From NCBI GenBank assembly GCA_046597375.1, contig JBKJKM010000018.1, positions 1 through 31,830 of the forward strand: 31,830 bases of DNA. The letters run 5' to 3'. Both the position numbers and the translations under genes were made by a program. Positions 23,122-29,950 of the stretch are shown here, in pieces. Source of the DNA: DATLED01 sp046597375 (lineage in GTDB: Bacteria; Actinomycetota; Acidimicrobiia; Acidimicrobiales; CADCTF01). The notes beneath the pieces are model-generated. The model was not told where the DNA came from. It saw only the letters and a program-made list of their open reading frames with translations, and did no database searches. Every line of letters begins with the position of its first letter. Position 1 is the first letter of the stretch.

Positions 23122-24171
23122 GTGGAGGGGCTCGACCCGTCGACCATCGTCGTGGCGGCGGGGCGAGGTCTCGACCTACCTGGCGCTCCGGTGAACGTCG
23201 GCATCGAGTTCTCGTCCACCTATCGCGCCGGCGGCAGCGTTATCTACGGTCGGGAGTCCAACCCGTCGTGGGTCGCCTTCGAGGAAGCGGTCGGCGCGCT
23301 GGAAGGCGGGCCGGCGGTCTCGTTCGCCTCGGGAATGGCGGCGGTCGCAGCAGTGGCGTCCCTCGTCCCGGCCGGCGGAGTGGTCGTCGCTCCGGAGGTC
23401 GCCTACAAGGGCGCCCGCACCCTGTTCCAGTCGTTGGCGGCAACGGAGCGCATCCAGCTTCGACTTGTCGACATCACCGACACGACGGCAGTACTGGCCG
23501 CCTGCTCGGGCGCCGATCTCCTGTGGGCCGAGTCACCCACCAACCCGCTCCTCGGCGTCGCCGACCTCGCCGCCTTCGCCGGTGCGGCCGCCCTCGTCGC
23601 CGTCGACAACACCTTCGCCTCGCCGTTGCTGCAACAGCCCCTGTCGCTGGGCGCCGATCTGGCGATGCACAGCGCCACGAAGCTGCTCTCCGGTCATTCC
23701 GACGTCGTGCTCGGTGTCGTCGCCTGTCGTGCCCCCGAAGTCGCCGAACGGGTACGGGCCTACCGCACCCTGCACGGATCGATCCCTGGTCCGATGGAGG
23801 CGTTCCTGGCCCTTCGCGGTTTGCGAACTCTGGCGGTTCGCGTCGAACGGGCATCGACAACGGCGTGCGAGCTGGTGCGCCGGCTCTCGGCCGACGAGCG
23901 GATCGACCGTGTGCGTTATCCCGGCTTCGGTCCGATGGTCGCCGTCGAGGTGCGTGGCGGCGCCGACGCCGCCGACGCCGTTTGCGCCGGGCTGCGCCTC
24001 GCCGTGTCGGCCACCAGCCTCGGGGGCGTCGAGACGTTTGTCGAGCGCCGTGGCAAGTACGCCGGGGAGGAGGCGACGCCGCCGGGGTTGCTGCGGGTCA
24101 GTGTCGGGCTCGAACACGTCGACGACCTGTGGGCCGACCTCGACCAGGCCCTCGCCGCCGCGGTCAGATGA
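23122..24171 (+). CDS. Cys/Met metabolism PLP enzyme, compact cystathionine synthase/lyase-like
   Basis: The 349-residue fold-type I PLP enzyme has IYGRESNP (Tyr42, Arg44 phosphate contacts), SFASGMAA, WAESPTNPLL, VDNTFASP (Asp162) and the Schiff-base Lys187 in HSATKLLSGHSD. LGGVETFVERR parallels the SLGG-E box near the C-terminus. It probably handles cystathionine, homocysteine or methionine-type substrates. It is about 30-40 residues shorter than usual: the segment with HP-H-(L)A before the FG-M-(A)VEV strand is missing, as RVRYPG runs straight into FGPMVAVEV. Its start is GTG 23122 directly after the yraN stop. Its end overlaps the convergent rhodanese gene by 8 bp. Confidence 0.87.
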   Translation: MEGLDPSTIVVAAGRGLDLPGAPVNVGIEFSSTYRAGGSVIYGRESNPSWVAFEEAVGALEGGPAVSFASGMAAVAAVASLVPAGGVVVAPEVAYKGARTLFQSLAATERIQLRLVDITDTTAVLAACSGADLLWAESPTNPLLGVADLAAFAGAAALVAVDNTFASPLLQQPLSLGADLAMHSATKLLSGHSDVVLGVVACRAPEVAERVRAYRTLHGSIPGPMEAFLALRGLRTLAVRVERASTTACELVRRLSADERIDRVRYPGFGPMVAVEVRGGADAADAVCAGLRLAVSATSLGGVETFVERRGKYAGEEATPPGLLRVSVGLEHVDDLWADLDQALAAAVR

Positions 24172-24511
24172 CGGTGCCCGGCGACCCGTCGTCGGTGACG
24201 ATGGGCTGGTCGACGGCCGCCCAGGCCTGCATCCCGCCCGCCAGGTTGACGACGTCGTAGCCGGCGGCCCGCAGGGCGACGGCCGCTTTCTCCGATCGTC
24301 CGCCCATGCGGCACACCGCCACGATCGGGCGGGTCGCCTCGAGCGAGGTGTAGTCGGCTTCGAGTCGGCCGAGGGGGAGGTGGTGGGCGTCCGGAGCGTG
24401 CCCCGCAGCCCACTCGTCGTCTTCACGGACGTCGAGGAGAAGAGCACCTTCGGCCATCCGCTCGGCGGCCTCTTGCGGGGTGACCTGTCGACTGATCTCG
24501 CTCGTGCTCAT
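24164..24511 (-). CDS. Single-domain rhodanese-like protein
   Basis: The 115-residue protein has LLLDVREDDEWAAGHAPDAHHLPLG and the active loop VCRMGGRS with catalytic Cys67, then AAGYDVVNLAGGMQAW. Such proteins carry sulfur as a persulfide, for example in thiosulfate or sulfur transfer. The convergent neighbour is a cystathionine-type enzyme, so both may act in sulfur metabolism, which is inference. ATG 24511 follows a TAGGCT hexamer by 6 nt. Confidence 0.92.
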   Translation of the reverse strand: MSTSEISRQVTPQEAAERMAEGALLLDVREDDEWAAGHAPDAHHLPLGRLEADYTSLEATRPIVAVCRMGGRSEKAAVALRAAGYDVVNLAGGMQAWAAVDQPIVTDDGSPGTVI

Positions 24512-24517
24512 GGACGG

Positions 24518-24523
24518 AGCCTA
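24518..24523 (-). promoter_or_regulatory. Candidate leaderless promoter -10 (TAGGCT) for the rhodanese gene
   Basis: On the minus strand TAGGCT ends 6 nt before ATG 24511, with no Shine-Dalgarno between. The stop of the next minus-strand gene lies 18 bp upstream. Confidence 0.45.
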
Positions 24524-24540
24524 GAAGTCGGACACTCGCC

Positions 24541-24756
24541 TCAGCGCAGGAGGCCCGGCCGCCGGTGCTTGCGAAACTCGAGGCACGGACGGTGCCAGTG
24601 CCGGCGGAGATCCGGAGCCTCGAGCGGTACGACGACGTAATGGCCCACCCCGGCGACGATGTCGTGGTTGCAGCCGGGGCACCGGTAGGTCTTGCGGGCC
24701 TGGTACGGCTGCACCCGTCGGACGTCGTGCCCGGCTACCTCGGGTACAGGACCCAC
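24541..24756 (-). CDS. Small CxxC zinc-ribbon-like protein (actinobacterial 'ATP/GTP-binding' type)
   Basis: From GTG 24756 this is a 71-residue protein. It contains ARKTYRCPGCNHDIVAGVGH, then VVVPLEAPDLRRHWHRPC and a basic tail. The CPGC pair with HWHRPC looks like a zinc site. I recall Streptomyces proteins with SYRCPGCDQ.I..G..H and RRHWH..CW annotated loosely as ATP/GTP-binding; no nucleotide-binding motif is present. A shorter start at GTG 24714 (57 residues) is possible. The longer start overlaps the tiny membrane protein gene upstream by 22 bp, suggesting coupling. The much longer open frame upstream is antisense shadow. Confidence 0.72.
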   Translation of the reverse strand: MGPVPEVAGHDVRRVQPYQARKTYRCPGCNHDIVAGVGHYVVVPLEAPDLRRHWHRPCLEFRKHRRPGLLR

Positions 24757-24848
24757 AGCAAAAGCAGTGCGACCACCACGAACGCGGCAGCGACGAACAC
24801 GTAGTCGGAGGGCCGGCGCTTCTGTTGACGGAACGGGTTGAGACCCAT
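24735..24848 (-). CDS. 37-residue single-span membrane protein
   Basis: The protein starts MGLNPFRQQKRRPSDY and continues into one hydrophobic helix (about 17-34) ending LLWVLYPR: a basic cytoplasmic head and one membrane span. GGAGAG lies 10 nt before ATG 24848; ATG 24857 would place that site too close. The gene directly precedes and overlaps the CPGC protein, and I recall similar NPFR...DYV small membrane proteins in Actinobacteria. Function unknown. The start is only 19 bp from the divergent enoyl-CoA hydratase start. Confidence 0.68.
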   Translation of the reverse strand: MGLNPFRQQKRRPSDYVFVAAAFVVVALLLLWVLYPR

Positions 24849-24867
24849 GCGTGCCATTCTCTCCGAC

Positions 24868-25638
24868 ATGGAGACCCTCCTCGTCGAGCGGGACGGCGGC
24901 GTCGTCACCGTGATGCTCAACCGTCCCGAGAAGAAGAACGCCGCCAACGACGTCATGTGGGACGAGCTCTTGGCCGTGTTCACCGAAGTGGCCGACACCG
25001 CCGCCGACCGGGCGCTCGTCGTCACGGGGGCGGGCGGGGCCTTCTGCAGTGGCGCCGACCTCAGCTCGACCGACTCGCTCACGCGGAGCGGACTCGCCCG
25101 CATGCGTCACATCGGGAGCGTGGCGCTGGCGCTGCATCGGCTCCCGAAGCCCACCATCGCCAAGGTCAACGGTGTCGCCGCCGGGGCCGGGTGCAACCTG
25201 GCGCTGGGGTGCGACCTCATCGTGGCGTCGGCCGATGCCCGGTTCTCGGAGATCTTCGCCCGCAGGGGCCTGTCGCTCGACTTCGGCGGCTCGTGGCTCT
25301 TGCCTCGGCTCGTCGGGCTGCACAAGGCCAAAGAGTTGGCGCTGTTGGCCGAAGTCATCGGCGCCGAAGAAGCCGAGCGACTCGGCATCGTCAACCGAGT
25401 CGTTCCGGCCAACGAGCTCGACGCCTTCGTGGACGACTGGGCCAGGAGGCTGGCCGCCGGTCCTCCTCTGGCGCTGTCGATGTCGAAGACGATGCTCAAC
25501 AACTCGCTGATGGTGTCGATGGACCAGGCCCTCGAGGACGAAGCCCGTTCGCAGTCGGTCAACTTCGCCACGAAGGACTTCTCCGAGGCGATCTCGGCAT
25601 TCTTGGAGAAGCGCGACCCCGACTTCACGGGTCACTAG
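24868..25638 (+). CDS. Enoyl-CoA hydratase/isomerase family protein
   Basis: The 256-residue crotonase-fold protein has LNRPEKKNAAND, VVTGAGGAFCSGADLSS (oxyanion-hole region), KPTIAKVNGVAAGAGCNLALGCDLIVAS, FSEIFARRGLSLDFGGSWLLPRLVG and EEAERLGIVNRVV. In the FARRGLSLDFGGSW stretch the second acid typical of true hydratases reads differently, so isomerase or another crotonase activity is possible. It would act on acyl-CoA intermediates with dehydrogenases such as that at 13883-15031. ATG 24868 gives the usual METLLVERDGG start; an in-frame ATG lies at 24847. Confidence 0.9.
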   Translation: METLLVERDGGVVTVMLNRPEKKNAANDVMWDELLAVFTEVADTAADRALVVTGAGGAFCSGADLSSTDSLTRSGLARMRHIGSVALALHRLPKPTIAKVNGVAAGAGCNLALGCDLIVASADARFSEIFARRGLSLDFGGSWLLPRLVGLHKAKELALLAEVIGAEEAERLGIVNRVVPANELDAFVDDWARRLAAGPPLALSMSKTMLNNSLMVSMDQALEDEARSQSVNFATKDFSEAISAFLEKRDPDFTGH

Positions 25639-25652
25639 CCCCACTGTCACAC

Positions 25653-25676
25653 CGCTGGGATACGTTCTTCCCAGCG
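25653..25676 (+). promoter_or_regulatory. Palindrome with embedded -10-like TACGTT upstream of comM
   Basis: CGCTGGGA and TCCCAGCG form a perfect 8-bp inverted repeat around TACGTTCT. TACGTT (25661-25666) is a TANNNT hexamer in its centre. This looks like an operator covering a promoter, or a hairpin in the 96-bp gap after the hydratase gene. No U-tract follows, so an intrinsic terminator is unlikely. Confidence 0.5.
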
Positions 25677-25734
25677 CATCGAGTGGCCGGCGACACGACC
25701 CTCCTCCATCTGCAACACCTGTGAGGAGCGCGAC

Positions 25735-27255
25735 ATGATCGCCACCATCCCTGCTGCGACTCTGCTCGGCGTCGACGGCCGTGCGGTCACCGTCGAGGTT
25801 CACGTGTCCAACGGCTTGCCGGGGTTCTCGATCGTCGGGCTCCCCGACGCGTCGTGCCGCGAGTCACGCGATCGAGTGCGCGCCGCCCTGCTGTCGAGCG
25901 GCTTGCCGTGGTCGATGAAGCGGGTGACGGTCAACCTGGCGCCATCGTCGCTGCGCAAGGGCGGCGCCGGCCTCGACCTCCCGATCGCCATCGGGCTGCT
26001 CGTCGCCAGCGGCGTGCTCGAAGCCGCCTTGGTCGCCGGCATGGGTTTTCTCGGCGAGCTTGGCCTCGATGGTTCGTTGCGCCGCGTCAACGGCGTCGTT
26101 CCCCTGGTCGACGCCATCGACGCCGACACCGTCGTCGTGCCACCGTCAGCCGCTGAAGAGGCGGCGCTCGTCGGCCGACATCGCGTTCGCTCGGCGCCGA
26201 CCCTCACCGCTCTCGTCGAAGCCTTGCGGGGCGACGAGGCGTGGCCGGACCCGCCTCTGCCGTCGAGCGGGAGAAGTTCGGCGTCGCCACCCGAGCCCGA
26301 GCTGTCCGACGTCCGAGGGCAGCGGCTCGGTCGATGGGCGCTCGAGATCGCGGCCGCCGGCGGCCACCACCTCCTCCTCATCGGGCCACCCGGATCGGGG
26401 AAGACGATGCTGGCCCGGCGGCTTCCCGGTCTTCTCCCACCGCTCACGCAGGAGGATGCGTTGTCGACCACACGGGTGCACTCGGCGGCCGGCCTCACGT
26501 TGCCACCGGGAGGGCTGGTGCGGCGTCCACCCTTCCGGTCGCCACACCACAACGCCTCGACGGTCTCTCTCATCGGCGGCGGATCCTCGGCCATGCGTCC
26601 GGGCGAAATTTCCTGTGCTCACAACGGCGTGTTGTTCATCGACGAGCTGGGAGAGATGTCGGCCACGACGCTCGATGCGCTGCGACAACCGCTCGAGGAG
26701 GGCGTGGTCCGGGTGGCGAGGGCGCGTGCCGCGGTCACCTTCCCGGCCCGGTTCCTCTTCGTCGCCGCCATGAATCCGTGCCCGTGCGGCGACGGCGGCC
26801 CTCCCGGTTCGTGCCGCTGTTCGGATGCGGCGCGGTCGCGCTACGGCCGTCGCTTGTCCGGCCCGCTGCTCGACCGCTTCGACCTTCGACTGGCCGTCGA
26901 CCGCCCCGACGTGAGCGATCTGCTGGGCGGGCCACCGGGGGAGACGTCGGCGGTGGTCGCGGAGCGAGTCGTCGCCGCTCGGGCGCGTGCCGCCACACGC
27001 GTCGCCGGGGTTCGGAGCAACGCGGAGCTCCCGGGCGCCGATCTCGAAGCCGTGGTGCGGCTCCGGCCGGCGGCGGCGCGCATCCTCGAGCACAAGCTCC
27101 GGGCGGGAGCGTTGAGTGCTCGTGGGCTGCACCGCATCGAGCGGGTCGCCCGCACGATCGCCGACCTCGCCGACGTCGGCGACGTCACCGAGGAGCACGT
27201 GTGTGCCGCCCTGGCGCTGCGCGCCGACCTCGACGGGTTGGAGGGCGCAGCATGA
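25735..27255 (+). CDS. comM: ComM/YifB family Mg-chelatase-like AAA+ ATPase
   Basis: The 506-residue product has an N-terminal Lon-type S5 fold domain (1-165: GLPGFSIVGLPDASCRESRDRV, VNLAPSSLRKGGAGLDLPIA), Walker A GPPGSGKT at 217-224, Walker B VLFIDELGEM, a Cys cluster NPCPCGDGGPPGSCRC, the sensor region GPLLDRFDL, and a C-terminal helical domain SARGLHRIERVARTIADL. ComM is a hexameric helicase promoting branch migration during natural transformation in Vibrio. Linkage to dprA fits DNA uptake or recombination. GAGGAG lies 7 nt before ATG 25735. It overlaps dprA by 4 bp (ATGA). Confidence 0.96.
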   Translation: MIATIPAATLLGVDGRAVTVEVHVSNGLPGFSIVGLPDASCRESRDRVRAALLSSGLPWSMKRVTVNLAPSSLRKGGAGLDLPIAIGLLVASGVLEAALVAGMGFLGELGLDGSLRRVNGVVPLVDAIDADTVVVPPSAAEEAALVGRHRVRSAPTLTALVEALRGDEAWPDPPLPSSGRSSASPPEPELSDVRGQRLGRWALEIAAAGGHHLLLIGPPGSGKTMLARRLPGLLPPLTQEDALSTTRVHSAAGLTLPPGGLVRRPPFRSPHHNASTVSLIGGGSSAMRPGEISCAHNGVLFIDELGEMSATTLDALRQPLEEGVVRVARARAAVTFPARFLFVAAMNPCPCGDGGPPGSCRCSDAARSRYGRRLSGPLLDRFDLRLAVDRPDVSDLLGGPPGETSAVVAERVVAARARAATRVAGVRSNAELPGADLEAVVRLRPAAARILEHKLRAGALSARGLHRIERVARTIADLADVGDVTEEHVCAALALRADLDGLEGAA

Positions 27256-28439
27256 CCATGCCATCGGAACCCCCCGACCGGCGCTCGGCGAGCGCCCTTG
27301 CCCTGACGCGCCTGCCGGGCTGCACCCACCACCGCTTGGGGGCGCTGCTCGAGCGCTGGGCGTACAACCCGGAGCGGGCGTGGGCGGCCGTGGTCGCCGG
27401 CGACGTCGATCCGGCACTTCTGGGACGATCGGGAGGCCGCCAGATCGTCGCCCGGTGGCGGGAGGTCGCATCGACCGACGATCCGGGGTCCTCGTGGCAA
27501 CGGTTGGCCGTCGCCCAGGGCATCGGTCTTTGGCTGTTGGGCGACGACGGCTACCCCCCGGCGCTCGTCGACGATCCTGACCCGCCGCCGGTGCTGTTCC
27601 ATCGCGGCTGCACCGCCGCCATCGTGCCCAGACGGCCCACCGTGGCAATGGTCGGCACCCGCCGGTGCACGGCGTACGGCACCGACGTCGCCCGGGAGCT
27701 CGGGCGCGATCTCGCCGGCGCCGGCGTCAGCGTCGTCTCCGGCCTTGCGCTCGGCATCGATGGGGCGGCGCACGAGGGAGCGTTGGCGGCCCTTCCGTCC
27801 GCCGCACCGCCCATCGGCGTGGTGGGGAGCGGTCTCGACGTGATCTACCCGCCCCGACACCGGTCGCTCTGGCGGCGCGTGGCTGAGGTGGGCATCCTGC
27901 TCTCGGAAGCGCCACCAGGATCGGCCCCCGAGCCGTGGCGCTTCCCGCGTCGTAACCGGATCCTGGCGGCACTGGCCGACGTCGTGGTCGTGGTCGAGTC
28001 GCATGCCTCGGGCGGATCCCTCTCCACCGTTCGAGCCGCCATCGACCGTGGGGTCAGCGTGATGGCCGTACCCGGCTCGGTGCGCAGCCCGTCGTCCGCC
28101 GGCACCAACCGGCTTCTCGCCGACGGCGTGGCGCCGGTGACCGAGGTCGACGACATCCTGATGGCCCTGAGTCTCGGCGGCGCCCCCCTCCTGGCCGCCC
28201 CCGAAGGCGGCGGCCTCGTCGCTCCCGAGACCGGCGCCGACCCCGTGCTGTCCGCCGTCGATTGGACGCCGACCGCCACCGAGGACGTACTTCGTCGCAC
28301 CGGTCTGTCCATTGCCGCGACGACGATGGCACTGACCCGGCTCGAGGTGTCGGGGCAGGTGCGCCGGCGCGGTGGCTGGTGGGAGCGAGTGGGGACGCCC
28401 GGAATCGGCCGGGACCGGGGTTACACTTCGTCGACGTAG
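27252..28439 (+). CDS. dprA: DNA processing protein DprA
   Basis: The 395-residue protein has an N-terminal helical region (about 1-80), then the Rossmann core: AMVGTRRCTAYGTDVAREL, VVSGLALGIDGAAHEGAL, IGVVGSGLDVIYPPRH, FPRRNRILAALADVVVVVES and SGGSLSTVRAA. A C-terminal winged helix (about 330-375, TEDVLRRTGLSIAATTMAL) follows. DprA loads RecA on incoming single-stranded DNA. The open frame extends far upstream, but ATG 27252 overlapping the comM stop is the natural start. Near its 3' end TACACT could serve as a -10 for whiG. Confidence 0.95.
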   Translation: MTMPSEPPDRRSASALALTRLPGCTHHRLGALLERWAYNPERAWAAVVAGDVDPALLGRSGGRQIVARWREVASTDDPGSSWQRLAVAQGIGLWLLGDDGYPPALVDDPDPPPVLFHRGCTAAIVPRRPTVAMVGTRRCTAYGTDVARELGRDLAGAGVSVVSGLALGIDGAAHEGALAALPSAAPPIGVVGSGLDVIYPPRHRSLWRRVAEVGILLSEAPPGSAPEPWRFPRRNRILAALADVVVVVESHASGGSLSTVRAAIDRGVSVMAVPGSVRSPSSAGTNRLLADGVAPVTEVDDILMALSLGGAPLLAAPEGGGLVAPETGADPVLSAVDWTPTATEDVLRRTGLSIAATTMALTRLEVSGQVRRRGGWWERVGTPGIGRDRGYTSST

Positions 28440-28444
28440 GGCGA

Positions 28445-28467
28445 CCCTGGAGCTGGGTCGTCCAGGG
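28445..28467 (+). promoter_or_regulatory. Leader hairpin before whiG
   Basis: CCCTGGA and TCCAGGG form a perfect 7-bp stem with a 9-nt loop between dprA and whiG. The Shine-Dalgarno AAGGGA (28473-28478) starts 6 nt after the stem, and the GTG start is 15 nt after it. A possible -10 TACACT at 28422-28427 would place this hairpin in the 5' leader. It may control translation or mark the dprA mRNA end. Confidence 0.45.
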
Positions 28468-28482
28468 CGGCGAAGGGACCTC

Positions 28483-29265
28483 GTGGACCAGGACGACATC
28501 GGCGCAATCCAACAGCTGTGGGCCGAGTACAAGAACACTGGTGCGCGGGACGCGCGCGACCGGCTCATCGTCCACTATTCGCCGCTGGTCAAGTACGTCG
28601 CCGGCCGGGTTTCCGTCGGGCTGCCGCAGAACATCGAGCAGGCCGATCTCGTCAGCTACGGCGTGTTCGGCCTGATCGACGCCATCGACAAGTTCGACCT
28701 CTCCCGACAGATCAAGTTCGAGACCTATGCCATCGCCCGGATCAAGGGCGCCATCATCGACGAGCTCCGTTCGATCGATTGGGTGCCGCGCTCGGTCCGG
28801 GCCAAGGCTCGTTCGGTGGAGAAGGCCTACGCCACGCTCGAGGCGGGCCTCCTTCGCACGCCGACCGATACCGAGATCGCCAGCGAGATGGGCATCAGCG
28901 AAGGCGACCTCCAGACGATCTTCAACCAGATCTCCTTCGTCGGGCTCGTCGCTCTCGACGAGATGTTGTCGGGCGGCGATCGAGGCGAGTCCACGAGCCT
29001 CGGCGACACCATCCCCGACAAGGGGGAAGGTCCCGTTGCGGCCTACGAAGTCGAGGAGATGAAGCAGATCCTCGCCGGGGCCATCAGCCGCCTCGGCGAT
29101 CGGGAGAAGCTCGTGCTGATGCTCTATTACTACGAGGGACTGACCCTGGCCGAGATCGGCGAGGTCCTCGGGGTGACCGAGAGCCGGGTCTGCCAGATCC
29201 ACACCAAGGCTGTGATCCAGCTGCGTTCGCGCATGGCCGAGCCCGAGCGCGAGCCCGCGAGCTAG
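28483..29265 (+). CDS. whiG: FliA/WhiG-type sigma factor
   Basis: This 260-residue sigma-28-class factor has region 2 with DLVSYGVFGLIDAIDKFD and KFETYAIARIKGAIIDELRS (about 55-96), IDWVPRSVRAKAR, region 3 with PTDTEIASEMGISEGDLQ, and region 4 helix-turn-helix with LTLAEIGEVLGVTESRVCQI (about 220-245). In Streptomyces WhiG directs early sporulation genes and lies close to dprA; in flagellated Actinobacteria the relative controls motility. No flagellar or anti-sigma gene is in the window, so its regulon is unknown. GTG 28483 follows a good AAGGGA site; the in-frame ATG at 28372 lies inside dprA. Confidence 0.9.
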   Translation: MDQDDIGAIQQLWAEYKNTGARDARDRLIVHYSPLVKYVAGRVSVGLPQNIEQADLVSYGVFGLIDAIDKFDLSRQIKFETYAIARIKGAIIDELRSIDWVPRSVRAKARSVEKAYATLEAGLLRTPTDTEIASEMGISEGDLQTIFNQISFVGLVALDEMLSGGDRGESTSLGDTIPDKGEGPVAAYEVEEMKQILAGAISRLGDREKLVLMLYYYEGLTLAEIGEVLGVTESRVCQIHTKAVIQLRSRMAEPEREPAS

Positions 29266-29847
29266 ATGTCCGACCAATGGCAGGGTTCGCCGGCGGCCGA
29301 GCCGCCGGCGCCGACCGGCACGCACCGAAGCGAGGGAGATCCCAAGATGGCGGCGACGACGGGTCTCGGTCCCAGGGACAACGAACGGCCCGCAGGACCC
29401 ACCGGTGACGCGGACGCTCGCGCCCACCGGGGGCTGCGAGCCGGGAACCGGCCCCTCGGCGCCGTCCTCGCAGCCCTGGTGGTCGGCGTGCTGCTCGGTG
29501 CTGCGGCCACGGCCTTCGTGAACGGCGCCGACGCTGGCGACGACTTCGCTGGGGTGGTCGACGACAGCCGCTATCAGGCGGTCATCCTGAGCAACGACAA
29601 GGTCTACTTCGGCCAGCTCGAAGGAGCCAGCGACGATTTTTTCCGCCTCGACGCTGCGTTCTTCTTGCGGGAGACGCGAGAGAACGCCGATGCCGAGCCG
29701 GTGCGAGCTCTCCTGCCGGTCAACCGCGAGATCCACGCACCCGACAACACCATGCTGATCCGCAAGGCCGAGGTGGTCCTGATCGAGAACCTGGCCGAGG
29801 ACTCGCCCATCCTCGCTGAGATCGAGCGTCAACTCGGCGACGAGTAG
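29266..29847 (+). CDS. Membrane-anchored protein of unknown function
   Basis: I do not recognise the family. From ATG 29266 it has 193 residues: a Pro/Gly/Arg-rich cytoplasmic head, a transmembrane helix (about 63-84, GAVLAALVVGVLLGAAATAF), then an outer domain with YQAVILSNDKVYFGQLEGAS, FFRLDAAFFLRE and MLIRKAEVVLIENLAEDSPIL. It opens right after the whiG stop. However, GAGGGAG lies about 9 nt before ATG 29347, which would give a 166-residue product and fits better as a ribosome site. Linkage to whiG might mean a surface or regulatory role, which is speculation. Confidence 0.78.
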   Translation: MSDQWQGSPAAEPPAPTGTHRSEGDPKMAATTGLGPRDNERPAGPTGDADARAHRGLRAGNRPLGAVLAALVVGVLLGAAATAFVNGADAGDDFAGVVDDSRYQAVILSNDKVYFGQLEGASDDFFRLDAAFFLRETRENADAEPVRALLPVNREIHAPDNTMLIRKAEVVLIENLAEDSPILAEIERQLGDE

Positions 29848-29877
29848 TGGCGCTGCTCACATTCCGTGGCCGACTCC

Positions 29878-29907
29878 TTGCGAACGGTACGTAGCCGGTC
29901 GTAAGGT
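29878..29907 (+). promoter_or_regulatory. Candidate sigma-70-type promoter for the repetitive surface protein
   Basis: TTGCGA (29878-29883), an 18-bp spacer and TAAGGT (29902-29907) resemble a -35/-10 pair. A start near 29914 would leave a leader of about 37 nt that includes AGGGAAA just before ATG 29951. This is the only start in the window with a recognisable -35, -10 and Shine-Dalgarno together. Confidence 0.42.
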
Positions 29908-29950
29908 CCGGGAAGGGCAGCGGGTGCCCGACGCGGGAAGTAGGGAAACG

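Noticed and set aside
27700..27714. 15-base match (GGGCGCGATCTCGCC) to the 40-bp palindrome inside dprA
   Set aside because: It encodes the conserved DprA stretch LGRDLAG and lacks the second arm, so it is a chance match from favoured codons.
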